A DNA stretch of 64,000 nucleotides from Phaeodactylum tricornutum CCAP 1055/1 (Eukaryota; Bacillariophyta; Bacillariophyceae; Surirellales; Neidiaceae). Within the stretch, counting starts at the first letter, position 1, and every line of letters starts with the position of its first letter. The notes under the pieces were generated by a model that made no database searches, had not been told where the DNA came from, and saw only the letters and a list, made by a program, of their open reading frames with translations. Both the position numbers and the translations under genes were made by a program. Of the stretch, positions 43,645 through 55,552 are shown piece by piece. The stretch covers positions 496,001-560,000 of the forward strand of contig NC_011686.1 of the NCBI RefSeq assembly GCF_000150955.2, in the 5' to 3' direction.

Positions 43645-44362
43645 GTCCCGCAAATAGGTAGACGACCACAGTGTGCTAGAGAAAGACTAGAATTGGTTCT
43701 GAACCCTTTTATTTTCGAAACCATTTTCTTTAATTTATATTAATCAGGGGTTACAGAGCCATGGATAGGAAGCAAGAAATGTCAACTTATGTACATACCT
43801 GTAAGTTAATCATGCTTTACGTAGCTGCGTCCATTTCGGGCGCATCAGGATGTCGGTACTCTCATCGACTACAGCACTTGCATTAATCGATTTACTTTCA
43901 AGGAAAATAAACTCATTGGAAAAGTCGTTCCATATTGTAAATGGATATTGAATTTATCTTGGTACCCGGGTGGACCGTCATTTGTTGGCGAAGGCGCTTT
44001 CTCCTCACCCTTACAGTTAGAGAGAGCCAACTTGGAGTTTGTGGTATTAGGCGCCTGCTCTTTCACAGTCAATGGATTGATCTGAAAAGTTCAGTCACAA
44101 CTCTGCTGAAGAGTAAGTTCTCGACTCTAACGCCATGTCGTTACGAATAAGACCGCACAGTGGTTGCAAAGCAAATTTTGATTTTCTCTATGACACAGCT
44201 GGAAACCTTGTGATTCTAGGCAGCTTCCCCATAATTCGTCCGTATTGGATTTCATCCATTTTGTGCGAAGACATAGTGAAAAGAAAAGAAGAAGCTCACT
44301 GGCGACCGTGGATCTCCCAGGGATCGGGAAAGGTCGACGCTTGCCTAGACGGAACCTGATAA
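43645..44362. promoter_or_regulatory. Intergenic region with TTCACAGTCAA before the PDR gene
   Basis: About 720 bases between two plus-strand transporter genes. TTCACAGTCAA at 44062-44072 is oriented toward the PDR-type gene, about 290 nt before its ATG. No gene was seen. Confidence 0.45.
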
Positions 44363-47300
44363 ATGGCGACTTTTCAAAATGACACTCAAAGCGAGAAAGA
44401 AGTCTCGAGCATTCCGTGCTCCTCTCAGGCCTCCATTGACATCGTCACGCCCGTAACTTCGAGTCGACAAGGTCGACCTTCTTACATGCGGAGCATTATT
44501 CAGAAGCGTCATTCGGAGCTTCGTTTTGTGCTCGGCGAACACTATGACGAAGAAGCCCTGATCGACGACGAGGCACCCGATTTTGAAGATCCAGCGGAAC
44601 CTATCACGAACGATCCGCGTTTGGAAGGAGAATTTGATCCAGACGACAGTCCTAGACGACGTCGACAAATGCTTCATAGAGTTTCGGTACAAGCAGTGAC
44701 GGATCCCAAGCAACTGGTGCAGGTCAAAATAAAGGACCTGTGTTACTTCGTGGCGGTCCAGACGGATGCGCCTACCAAGCAAACCGTATTAAATCAGTCT
44801 CTTTGCTACTTTACGTACGAGTTCTTTGCGCGGTTGCGCAATTTAGCTTGTCGTCCACACGACGAAGTACAACGCAAGTATGTGGCCCGGCAAGCCTCGG
44901 ATCTATTCCTACCCTACACGAAAAAGCCCATCTTGCAGAACGTGAACCTAATTTTTCAACCAGGTAAGACATATCTCGTCTTGGGACCGCCACAGTCCGG
45001 GAAAACAACCTTGCTCAAGGCCATTTCTGGACGCCTTCCGCATACCGTAGATCTACACGGTGAACCCATTAAGAGCAAGCCTCATCGATCCGGGCGTATC
45101 GAATACAACGGTATTGCAATCGAGGTAGGTTGAACTCCCAAAGGGAACAGATTCTGAATAGGTTGCCTTGTTTCTTACATCATCCACTCATTGCACATTT
45201 TACATGAAGGACGACTCGAGGTTAGTGTTGCCCAATGTTGTTTCTTTCGTCGGGCAGCTTGACGTGCACGCACCCTACTTGACCGTCAAGGAGACGTTCG
45301 ATTTTGCATTTCGGTCACGCAATGGTGATCCGACGGAAGCTTCACCATGTAAAGTTCCCTCCCCTGACGGTACCAAGACTGAAAACCTAACAATTGCTGG
45401 TCTCGGGCTAGGCCATGTACAAGACACCTTTGTAGGGAACTCGGAGGTTCGTGGTGTATCGGGAGGACAGCGCCGTCGCGTAACGATTGGCGAAATGATG
45501 CAAGGAGATACCCCGGTCGCTTGTGCTGACGAAATTTCGACCGGTCTTGACGCGGCAGTGACGTACGATATTTGCAAGTCCATCGTTGATTTTAGCAAGG
45601 CGGCCAAAACTACTCGTGTTGTATCGCTCTTACAACCGGGACCGGAAACATTTGCCTTGTTTGATGAGGTAATTGTTCTTTCAGAAGGCAATTGCGTTTA
45701 CGCAGGCCCGATCAGTGATGTCATTGGGTATTTTGATTCGCTGGGTTATGCTCTCCCCGCGACAGTGGACGCAGCTGACTTTTTGCAGTCCGTGACAACA
45801 CCGGATGGAGCGCTCTTGTTCGACCCCGACCGATCGTCCTACACTCAACACTTGAGCTCTGAACAGTTTGCTACTGCATTTGCATCCAGTGATCATGGAA
45901 AACGAATTGAGAGTTTGCTTGAAAATCCTTCGCCACATGACTGGCTACTCGCGAAAGGCAATGACATAGAAACGACAGGTGGCACTCACCCAAAAGTGTC
46001 TGGCGTCCACACCAATATTCCTGAGCGCTTTCGGAACAGCTTTCAAAACTCATGGATTCGATCCTTCCAGCTCAACTTCAATCGCCACCTGTTGTTGTGG
46101 TGGCGTGACAAGGGCTTTATTATCGGTAAGACATTCGAGAACATGGGGATGGCCGTTGCTACCGGGGGCATTCTTTTTGGACAAGCAAATCTCCCCAGAG
46201 ACCTAAGAAATGGCTTTATATCGGGGGAGGCGGACGCCCAGGCGCTGCAAGAAGTGGTGGACGGAGTTTTCTCTGCTCTCTTTATGACATGTCTTCATAT
46301 ATTGTTGGGCACGACAACGTCAACCCCAGACGACATAGATGGACGTCCGATTCACTATAAGCATGCAGACGCCAACTTCTATCAAACGGCAGCTTTTGCC
46401 ATTGGCCGCACTATTTCCACGTTGCCACAACGCGCAATAGAAATTGTGGCCTTTGGCATTCCGGTTTACTGGATGGTTGGGCTTGATGCGTCCGCTAAAA
46501 GCTTCTTCATCTATCTTGCCGTTGTCCTGAGTTACACGTTCACCTTGAAGATTATGTACGGTATCATTGCTCAGATTCTTCCGAACAAGCAGAACGTTTT
46601 GAGCTTTGGGACTTTTCTGGTTTTAGTTTTCTCGCTGTTCGGTGGTTTTATTGTATATCCGACCGAGATCCCATGGTATTTTACATGGATTCGATACCTT
46701 AATCCCATGGCTTGGGCGCTACAAGCTGTCTTGATCAACGAATTTACAAGTCAAAAGTACCCCGATGATATTAGCCTCAGTGTTCTGAGATCTCGGGGCT
46801 TCGAGACATCTCGTGACTGGATAGGATATACGTTCGTCTTCCTTTTTGGCTACGTTGTTTTTTGGAATGCACTTCTCGCACTGGTGCTTCGTGTGGTTCG
46901 AATAGAACCAAAAAAGGCAGGGAGCCCGATGCCGCTCTCACAAGAATCGCAACCAAAAATCCTCGAGGATTTCAACCTCCCCTTTACTCCAGTTGATTTA
47001 GCTTTCGAGGATATGACTTATGAGGTGAAGCCTTCAACAGGTGACGGTAGCTTGCGTCTATTGAACAAAGTCAACGGCATTTTTCGGTCAGGGCGTCTCG
47101 TTGCGTTGATGGGTAGCAGCGGTGCTGGTACGTTGGCACCTATTTAGTGGTAAATTCTGGTAGACTCTGCATTAACAGTTTTTCTCTGCCGATGGTGTCA
47201 GGGAAAACCACTTTGATGGACGTGATTGCATTGCGCAAAACCTCTGGCACCCTTTCCGGGGATGTCCGCATGAATGGATTCCCGCAAGAAAGAACTTCTT

Positions 47301-48925
47301 TCCTCCGCAGTTCCGGGTATGTAGAACAGTTTGATGTGCAGCAAGCTGAACTGACTGTAAGGGAAACAGTCGTATTTTCGGCCCGACTTCGGCTAAGCCG
47401 AAACAATCCAGTTACTGGGACAGACGCAGGTCGTATGAAGTTTGTTGACTATGTTCTGGACGCCATGGAGCTGACCAACATTTCGCACCTTCAAGTTGGA
47501 AGCTACGAGGAAGGCGGACTTTCATTCGAACAGCGAAAGCGCCTGGCCATCGCGGTGGAGTTAGCTGCTTCGCCCTCGGTGATCTTTCTGGACGAACCGA
47601 CATCTGGCTTGGACGCACGGGGCGCTCTCGTAATTATGCGTGCAATGAAGAGAATTGCCGATACTGGTCGCACGGTGGTTTCCACAATTCACCAACCCAG
47701 TTCTGCAGTGTTTGAAATGTTTGATGATTTACTGCTTTTGCAGCGGGGTGGGGAGGTTGTATTTTTCGGCGAACTTGGGAAAGAGAGCTGCGAGCTTGTG
47801 GAATACTTTGAATCAAACGGTGCAGATCCGATCCAATACGGTGAGAATCCAGCGGCGTGGATGCTCCGTGCGTACACCCGCGAGGCGAATGATTTCGACT
47901 GGAAGGAAGCTTTCGAACAATCCAGACAATTCGCTACTCTCAAAGAATCGCTGGCTGCGTTGAAAGAATCGCCGGACGATTCCAAGAAGATTGTCTACGA
48001 ACACATATTTGCCTCTAGCAATCAGACCCAGCACACTTTGATGATGCGCCGTATTTTTCGAATCATGATGAGATCTCCCTCGTACAACTTGGCTCGACTA
48101 ATGATTGCTATATTCTACTCGCTACTGATCGGCACTGTGTTCGTACGCTCGAAAAGCACGAACAAAGTGTTTCGTCAGTATCAGGTAGACGGGGTTCTTT
48201 CCACAATATTTCTGGCCCTCATCATAATTGGAGTGGTGTCCATTAGCATGTCGGTTCCGGTGATGAAACAGATCCGGGACGTCTTTTACAAGCATCGGGC
48301 TTCGGGTATGTTGTCCCACAACTCTGTGACCTTGGCGGTAACCTTGGGTGAATTACCGTACATTATAACGGTGTCCGCTATTTTCAGTGCTGTCTACTAC
48401 AGTTTGGTTGGGCTTTTCGGCACCGCCGACAAGTGGTTGTACTTTTTTCTCTTTTTCGGTCTGAACGTCGCGACATACACTTACTTTGGACAAGCCTTTA
48501 TTTGCTTAGTCAAGGATATACCCACGGCGGGTGCCTTGGTGGGGGCTCTCATCGGCTACAACGTGTTCTTTTCTGGCCTGGTGGTTCGTCCGCAGTACTT
48601 TTCCGGTCCGTTCCAGTTGGGGTACTGGACGGCTCCGGGTCGCTTTGCCTTCGAAGGCATCGTCACGACGCAATTCAAAGACTTGGACTACGCCGTTGCG
48701 GCGGAACCCGAATCACCGTTTTTCTTTCATTTGGGTTGCAACGCGACCGCTATAGACGCACCACCGTGCACTGGAACGATGGAAAGTTACGTGGACTTTT
48801 TCTTCGGCGGCCGTTTCCGGGAGGATTATTTGCCGCTGGATTTGGCGGTCCTGTTTTTTTGCCTGTTCTTGGCTCGTTTACTGCTGTACGTTGCCCTTTG
48901 GAAGTTCAATTACGTCAATACGTGA
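44363..48925 (+). CDS. PDR-type full-size ABCG transporter
   Basis: Three exons, 44363-45124, 45210-47127 and 47202-48925; introns of 85 and 74 nt; 1467 residues joined. The order is NBD first, then membrane domain, twice, as in fungal and plant pleiotropic drug resistance transporters. NBD1 has GPPQSGKTT near 208, VSGGQRRRVTIGE and ADEISTGLD; NBD2 has GSSGAGKTT (split by the second intron), LSFEQRKRLAIAVEL and LDEPTSGLDARG. Each membrane half carries about six helices, and a GALVGALIGYNVFFSGLVV segment ends the second. The N-terminal 130 residues are acidic and cytosolic. PDR proteins export hydrophobic compounds across the plasma membrane; the substrate is unknown. The gene is intact. Confidence 0.95.
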
Positions 48926-49721
48926 ATTGTATGTAAACTTTTGTGACCTGTGAATCCAGCGAAGAAAGCCTCTGTGGCAGAGGCGGGGAGGGGGGGGGGG
49001 GATTAAATCAACTAACTATACAAAAACAAAGCGTCGTCACTGCGCGTCGTAGCATTCCTGCATTGTGTTCCGGCAGTGAGTGAAACCCTTTTTCTGCTCT
49101 TGCGCCATTGATTCCGTGTCGGCCGAGCTTGCTCGCCTTGGGATACGTGTGGACCGCGCGCCGAGTGTCCTTTTTCTCGCATTAAAGGTGAATGGTAGGA
49201 AAGGGAGATCGTACCGTGTAGTCCCTGGGGAACGAACGAGGGTGTTGGTTATCGCAACGCGTAGGTTTGGTGTTGAGCTTCAGGGGGGGGATGAACGAGG
49301 ATGAGCTATAGAGGATTCCGGTATTGCGTTAGAGGGTCGGACCCAAAGTCACAGCATGGCGCAATCCATCCAAGGCGAGTCGTGGCAAGGCGAGGGCCGA
49401 AGGGATTCGGAATACTGATTGTCCCGGTATAACAGTAACGTATCTTTGCCGCAACGGATCTTCTCTTTTCCTTCCCGAGTCACGATTTCCGTCAGTCCCG
49501 GGACGCGAAGGCTTACGAAGTTTCGCAACGACGTGCCGTCGTCGCACGTTTTGGGAAAACCCGTTGTTCTCTCACTACCAGCCCAAGTCGCTCAAGTCGT
49601 ACAATAACTATTAGTCGACAGTGCGCTCGCTAGTAGTATTGTGAGAGTCAACTGGCCGTACGTATCGTGTCTGTGCATTATAGTTATCACCACTACCAGA
49701 ACTACCACTGTTACCGTTAAC
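48926..49721. other. Intergenic region with hairpin and G12 tract
   Basis: About 800 bases. A perfect 7-bp hairpin (GCCTCTG-TGG-CAGAGGC, 48968-48984) lies 43 nt after the PDR stop and is followed by a run of 12 G (48990-49001). It could mark the 3' end or be chance; eukaryotic termination does not need it. No gene was seen. Confidence 0.5.
48968..48984 (+). other. Perfect 7-bp hairpin after the PDR stop
   Basis: The stem GCCTCTG pairs with CAGAGGC around a TGG loop, followed within 6 nt by a G12 tract at 48990-49001. Possible transcript-end or mutation-prone structure. Confidence 0.7.
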
Positions 49722-52561
49722 ATGGGGTCCGGCAACCACGACGACAAGACGGCGGGGCGGGTCCTCTTGCCCGCACACGTTGTACCCACTCGGTAAGTGC
49801 CTGGCAGCGTCTCGGGGGGGGGGAGGCGTTGGGGTCGCGACGCTATTCGGTCCAACCTCGTGGCGGCGCGTCTACACACACACACACACGTATACGTATA
49901 TACATACGCTCTCCCTCACACACACACACACTCGCTGTAATCAGTTACGATTTGGCGCTGACCCCAAATATAGAAGCCTTTACCTTTACGGGTACGGTGG
50001 ACATTACCTTCCGGATTGACGGTAGTTTGTTGAACGAGACCAATAACAAGTCGATTACCTTGCACGCCAAGGAACTCTTGTTCTCAACCGCGTCTTACCA
50101 CTTGTTGGATGGCCCCGACGCGACGCCCGTGACGGCGGAACAAATGAACGTCAATCTCAAGGCTACCACGGTGGAGTTTCTCTTTCCCGAGCCCATTCCG
50201 CCCGACGCCTCCACACTCAAACTCACCGTTGCCTACACGGGATTCCTCAACGACCAAATGGCCGGCTTTTACCGGTCAACCTACACCGACATACAGGGAC
50301 AATCCAAAATTATGGTGTCCACGCAGTTCGAAGCCCTCGATGCCCGTCGCTGCTTTCCCTGTGTCGACGAACCCTCGCGCAAGGCCGTGTTCGGGGTTAC
50401 CCTTACCGTACCCGCGCATTTGACCTGTCTCTCCAACATGCCCGAAGCCAAGGTTACCGCCATCAACGCACAGCAGAAGTGTGTCACCTTTATGGACTCG
50501 GTCGTCATGTCCACCTACCTCCTCGCCTTTGTCGTGGGCGAATTCGATTTCCTCCAGACCCGCTCCGCGCACGGTGTTCTCATCAAAGTCTACACGCCGC
50601 CGGGGAAGGCCGCGGCGGGACAATTCGCCCTCGACGCCGCCGCCCGCGCCTTGGACGCCTACAACGACTTTTTCAATCTACCCTACCCTCTGCCCAAACT
50701 AGACATGGTCGCCATTCCCGAATTCGCCGCCGGTGCCATGGAAAACTGGGGACTCGTCACCTACCGCGAAGTCGATTTGCTCATTGACCCCGTCAAGGCC
50801 AGTACCATGCAGAAACAACGCGTCGCCGTGGTTGTCACGCACGAACTCGCCCACCAGTGGTTCGGAAACCTCGTCACCATGGCCTGGTGGGACGATTTGT
50901 GGCTCAACGAAGGATTCGCATCGTGGGCCGAAAACTGGGCCACCAACGTACTGTATCCGGAATATCGAATGTGGGATCAGTTCACCACGGGGCATTTGAG
51001 TACGGCATTGCGGTTGGATGCTCTGCAAAGTTCACACCCCATTCAGGTACCCATTGCACACGCCGAAGAAGTGGAACAAGTCTTTGACGCGATTTCCTAC
51101 TGCAAGGGGGGCAGTGTGGTGCGCATGATCAAGGCCGTAATTGGCTTGTCTGCCTTCCAGGACGGACTGGGTGCCTACATGAAAAAACACGCCTACGGAA
51201 ACACGGAAACGTACGATTTGTGGAATGCCTGGGAGGCCTCCTCGGGCATGCCCATTGGTGAAATGATGAAGTCCTGGACGGAGCAAATGGGATTTCCGTT
51301 GGTGCGTGTGCGGAAGGAAGACTTTGCGGACGACAAGGTTGTGCTGGAGTTGGACCAGACGTGGTTTTTGTCGGATGGATCCGATATGCAGTCCGACAAG
51401 GTTTGGACTATTCCCATCTTGACCTGCACGGGCGCAGGGGCGCAAGCCGATATGACCTTGATGCGCGACCGCACAGCCACGGTCACGATTCCGTTTGATC
51501 CCAAGGACACGGCGCCCCGGTGGATCAAGCTCAATGCCGGTCAAGAAGTCCCGATGCGTGTTTTGCCGGGCGTGGAAATGCTTCGACGCATGTTAGTTGC
51601 CATTGCGTCCAAGTCGATGAGCGCAATTGATCGCGCGGGGGTGCTGAATGATTCAATGGCTGTTGTCAAGGCTGGTCACATGTCGCCGGAAGCCATGATG
51701 ACGCTTTTGAAAAGTTACAAGGATGAGGATGAGTACGTTGTTTGGGAAGGGCTGTCGGATGCGTTGGGTGGCTTGGATGCGGTCCTCTCGGACGACGAGA
51801 ACATGACGGGCTACTTTCGAGTGTTTGCCAAGACTATGGTTGTGAATCTTATGAATAAGGTTGGCTGGGAGGCGTCCGATTCGGATGAGCATCTGACTAA
51901 GTTGTTGCGTGGGATTATGATCAACCTGCTTGGTGCCTTCGCCTACGACGACGAGAGTGTTCAACAAGAGGCGAAGAAGCGCTTTGAGGCTTTCCTGGAA
52001 GACGCCAACGATATAGAGTCGCTCCCCAGTGACATGCGCACCGCCGTCTTCAAGATTGTTCTAAAAAATGGCAGTGCCAAGGAATACGAACAAGTGAAAG
52101 CTTACTTTGCCACGGCATCGGACAACGCCGAGCGCAAGCATGTTCTTAATTCGCTCGGGTGCATTCAGGACGATGCGTTAAAACTTGCTACCATGGAATG
52201 GTCGCTTTCGGGTGAAATTAAGTTGCAGGACTTTTTTTACCTCATGGGATCGGTAGGCCGGTCTTCAAAACAGGGGCGTGAGATTGCTTGGAAGTTCTTC
52301 CAGGAAAACTTTGAGCGCATTCGCATTCTGCTGCAAAAGGCACACCCCGCTTTGATGGACGCTTGCATTGTCATGTGCGCCGGCGGCTTTTGTTCGGAAG
52401 AAAGAGCGGACGAAATCGACACGTTTTTTCAAGCCCATCCCCTGCCGTCCAGTACACGCAAGATTGCGCAAACGACCGAACACATGCGGGCGAACGGCAA
52501 GTTCTTGCGAGTCCTGAAAGCCAGTGACTTGGCCAAGGCGGAGTTTTGGGAAAAATTGTAA
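49722..52561 (+). CDS. M1 family zinc aminopeptidase (puromycin-sensitive type)
   Basis: Two exons, 49722-49792 and 49945-52561, with a 152-nt intron full of CA/TG repeat; 895 residues joined. Splicing gives LPAHVVPTRYDLALTPNIEAF, the canonical beginning of the family. The exopeptidase motif GAMENWG lies near residue 286, the zinc site HELAHQWFGN near 322 with its third ligand in WLNEGFASW 18 residues on. A C-terminal helical domain completes the M1 fold. No signal peptide was seen, so a cytosolic protein that removes N-terminal residues from peptides is most likely. It sits between two ABCG genes and shares no evident function with them. Confidence 0.96.
49874..49936 (+). repeat. CA/TG microsatellite within aminopeptidase intron
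   Basis: Two (CA)n tracts flank a short AT-rich spacer inside the only intron of the aminopeptidase gene, ending about 10 nt before the acceptor at 49944. Length variation here could affect splicing; that is inference. Confidence 0.8.
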
Positions 52562-53243
52562 AGTCCAGAATTCGTTACACAAATTACTGCGCGCTCACAG
52601 TCAAGTTCGTCGAGCTTGGCACCTACAATAGTTTACGGGTCGACCGGAAACGAAACGACCACAGACTGTGAACCTCTAGAAATTTCGAAACTAGGCTTCG
52701 AAAGACAAAACCTTTCCTTGTGACGTAGACTCGAAAGGAGCAAAGGGATGTTCATTTTGTTCCTAAAGGATCTCGGAGTATGTATTTTGGCTGTGTAAGA
52801 AATGGGACAGTGTGCTTTACAGTGCGTGAATCCGCATCAAAGTACTATCGCCACGCGCATAGGGCCGTTAGATCAATAAGACACATTCCGACGCCGTGCA
52901 GCTGATCCAACTTGTTCCTAGTTCGTGAGTCATGTGGTCGCGGCTGACGTTCTGAGTACCGGATACCAAACTGCGAACTAGATTTGTACGTAATGTGCGG
53001 TAGGGGCATGGCTGTCACAGTCAATGATACAGCTGACTGTGAGCGGTGTCACAAAAATTAAATTCTATACCCATTCGTTTCAGACTTTTCTGTCCACCAT
53101 CTTTGCTTCACATCTCTACCACACACATCAAATACGTAAGGGTCTTCGTTGAACAGAGACTTCAGATCAAACTTCTCTCTTCGTTATTTCACACTCAGGG
53201 AATACTAACAAACTTTTTACTTCCTATATGAAAGCTCGACTAC
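52562..53243. promoter_or_regulatory. Intergenic region with three motif copies
   Basis: TCACAGTCA occurs at 52595-52603 and 53015-53023, both oriented toward the ABCG gene, and TGACTGTGA at 53034-53042 is the inverse copy, making a perfect 9-bp inverted repeat with a 10-nt spacer. The pair is about 200-230 nt before ATG 53244. No gene was seen. Confidence 0.5.
53015..53042. promoter_or_regulatory. Perfect 9-bp inverted repeat TCACAGTCA / TGACTGTGA
   Basis: The two arms at 53015-53023 and 53034-53042 are exact reverse complements of each other and of the recurrent motif seen upstream of many genes here. The 10-nt spacer is 53024-53033. It could bind a dimer, or be two start-site elements facing opposite directions. 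Confidence 0.6.
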
Positions 53244-55400
53244 ATGATGTCCAGCACTCTCGACAACGATCCCCAAGAGATCACTCCGTCGGAAGACTCA
53301 CCCGCAGCCAGAAACCTTGGTGATGAACTGGTTGGGCCGTTCAAGGTTCGCCAAGGCAAGACGCTTCGTTGGACGAATGTCAATATGACTTTGGTAAGGA
53401 TGCTGGTAGTAGGGGTTTGAACGTTTCGTGTATTTGTTTTTTGATCGCTGAAAGCCCGTTGCTGTAACTTCTCACCTTATCATGACCTCCTTTTTCGTCA
53501 ACACACAGAAGAGCCAGGGCCCGAAAAATCCGGAAAAGCGCATTTTGCGAAATGTCTGGGGCGAAGCGAGGACCGAGACGACCGCTATAATGGGTCCATC
53601 CGGTTCCGGCAAAACATCTCTACTTAATGTGCTGGCGGGACGCTCCCGCACCAAAGCTTCGTCTCGCATCGAAGTATCGGGTACGGTGAAACTGGACCAC
53701 CAAATTGTGGATCCAGCGCAGGTTTCGGTTCGACAACATATTGCCTTTGTTGAACAAGAAGACACGTTGAGTATTTCTGCCACGCCTCGAGGCCATCTGT
53801 TTTTCGGCAAAGTTGCGTTTGAGTAAAACGCACACCAACGAAGAGCTGACGACACTGACCAATACCATGTTAAGAGAATTGGGATTGGAGACATGTGCAG
53901 ATACAGTCACGGGTGGTCAGCTACTCAAGGGTATTTCCGGAGGCGAGCGCAAACGAACGAGTGTCGGCATTGAGCTCGTTACACAACCGACGATTGTCTG
54001 TTTGGACGAACCAACATCGGGTCTGGACAGCTTTTCGGCACTGCAGTTGGTACAGGTCTTGCGCAAAGTAGCGGCAGCTGGTGCCAGTGTCCTCTTTACT
54101 ATTCACCAACCACAGTCTGATATCTTCGATTTGTTTGATAGTCTGATTATAATGAACAAAGGAGAAATCATGTATCAAGGTAGCGCTGAAGGCGTGACGG
54201 ATCACTTTGAAGCTCGTGGTTACGCACTACCTCGCAAATATAATCCTGCTGATTACATAATGACTGTGACGCAAACTGTCCCTGTCACCGATCTCAGGAA
54301 AGCCGGGTTTTTTAAGGTGTCGGATCAAAATATGCAAGAGTCGGCATCTTCGGAATAATCGGCTTCTCAGCATCGTGTTGTATCGAAGAGCGGTCGCTCG
54401 GCAGCACTCGTGGGAACATTGACCCAGATTCGCTACCTTATGCTCCGTGATTTTCAGGCTTTGGTCCGTGTCAAGAAAATTCTTGGTGCCCGTCTCGCTC
54501 TAACTACCTTTATGGGCGTCTTGACGGGTTTCATCTTTTTGCGTGTCGGTGACAACGACATGTCAGATCCAGTGGTGCGTATTTTCAGCGTCTGTCTTGT
54601 ACAGTCGTATGGAATACAATACTTTTTCATTGCAGAGCGGTAGACTTACTCCATGTTATTCCACAATTAGAATACACAATCGATGTTTGGGGCAGTGGTA
54701 ATCACCAACATGATTGCCATGTTCGGTACCGCATTGCCGACGCTGATTGTCTTTCCGGAAGAAAGGCCGGTCTTTTGCGCGAGTATGCAACCAATCACTA
54801 TACTGTCTTTTCCTACTTTTTGTCGCGGTTGACGCTGGAGGCCTTTTTGACCTTTGTCCAAATTATGCTTCTGGTACGTTACTTTTTGCTTACGATCCGG
54901 TAGAATTGTACCTGTTACTGTAAATCTCATCTTTTTTTGCAACGGTGTAGGCGTTCTTGAGTTTCTTTTTCATGGGCTACAACCTGCGTTTTGGAATGCA
55001 TTTCGTTATCTTGTACTCATTGGCTATGTCCGGTACTGCCATGTCAATGCTTCTTGGTTCCAGCGTCGAAGATCCAAAACTGGCTGTTGAATTTCTTCCA
55101 ATGACTTTTGTGCCACAAATTTTGTTTTCGGGTTTCTTCATTGCGCAGTCACTTATTCAAGTTTGGCTGCGTTGGCTTCAATACGTCATGCCTTTGACGT
55201 ACGCTGTGAAATTGGAATTGGCTGGCGAATTCGACCGTGACTGTGGTTCGGATCAGGCCCACCAGAATTGCGACAGCGTGTTAGACAATGCCAGCGTTGA
55301 CCTGGATGACGTTTGGTGGTACTGGTTGGCCTTATTGGCAGTTTTTATCATTCTCCGTTCGTCCGCGTTGGTGTTTTTGAAACGTAAAGCTGATAAGTAG
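53244..55400 (+). pseudogene. ABCG half transporter with several frame breaks
   Basis: Inferred exons are 53244-53393, 53509-54574, 54671-54873 and 54951-55400; introns of 115, 96 and 77 nt. NBD motifs are complete: GPSGSGKTSLL, ISGGERKRTS, LDEPTSGLD, FTIHQPQSDIF, followed by a six-helix membrane domain (FPEERPVF, RLTLEAFLTFVQ, FFFMGYNL). Breaks: a frameshift near 53811 (FF then AKLRLSK in another frame, two bases short or one over), an in-frame TAA at 54356-54358 in the linker, and a one-base loss near 54775 (ERPVF then LREYATNHY in another frame). The TAA could sit in a 54-nt intron (GTGTCGG to CTCAG). Real decay or assembly errors are both possible. Confidence 0.75.
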
Positions 55401-55552
55401 CGGAGAGAGATGCAGCGCTTCTGTGTTTGATCTCTAAAAGACTGGTTTACATCTCCTTTCTACACTCTATAGAACAGTCGCTATTGGTTGTCTATGGAAT
55501 ATATTAGCGGTACTAAGGAATACAGCGAAATCGCGTTGCTCGTCGGCGCATG

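Noticed and set aside
54575-54670. Extra stops after a supposed FFIAER end in the ABCG half transporter
   Set aside because: They fall inside a GT-AG intron; removing it joins DNDMSDPV to NTQSMFGAV, as expected for the family, so they are not counted as lesions.
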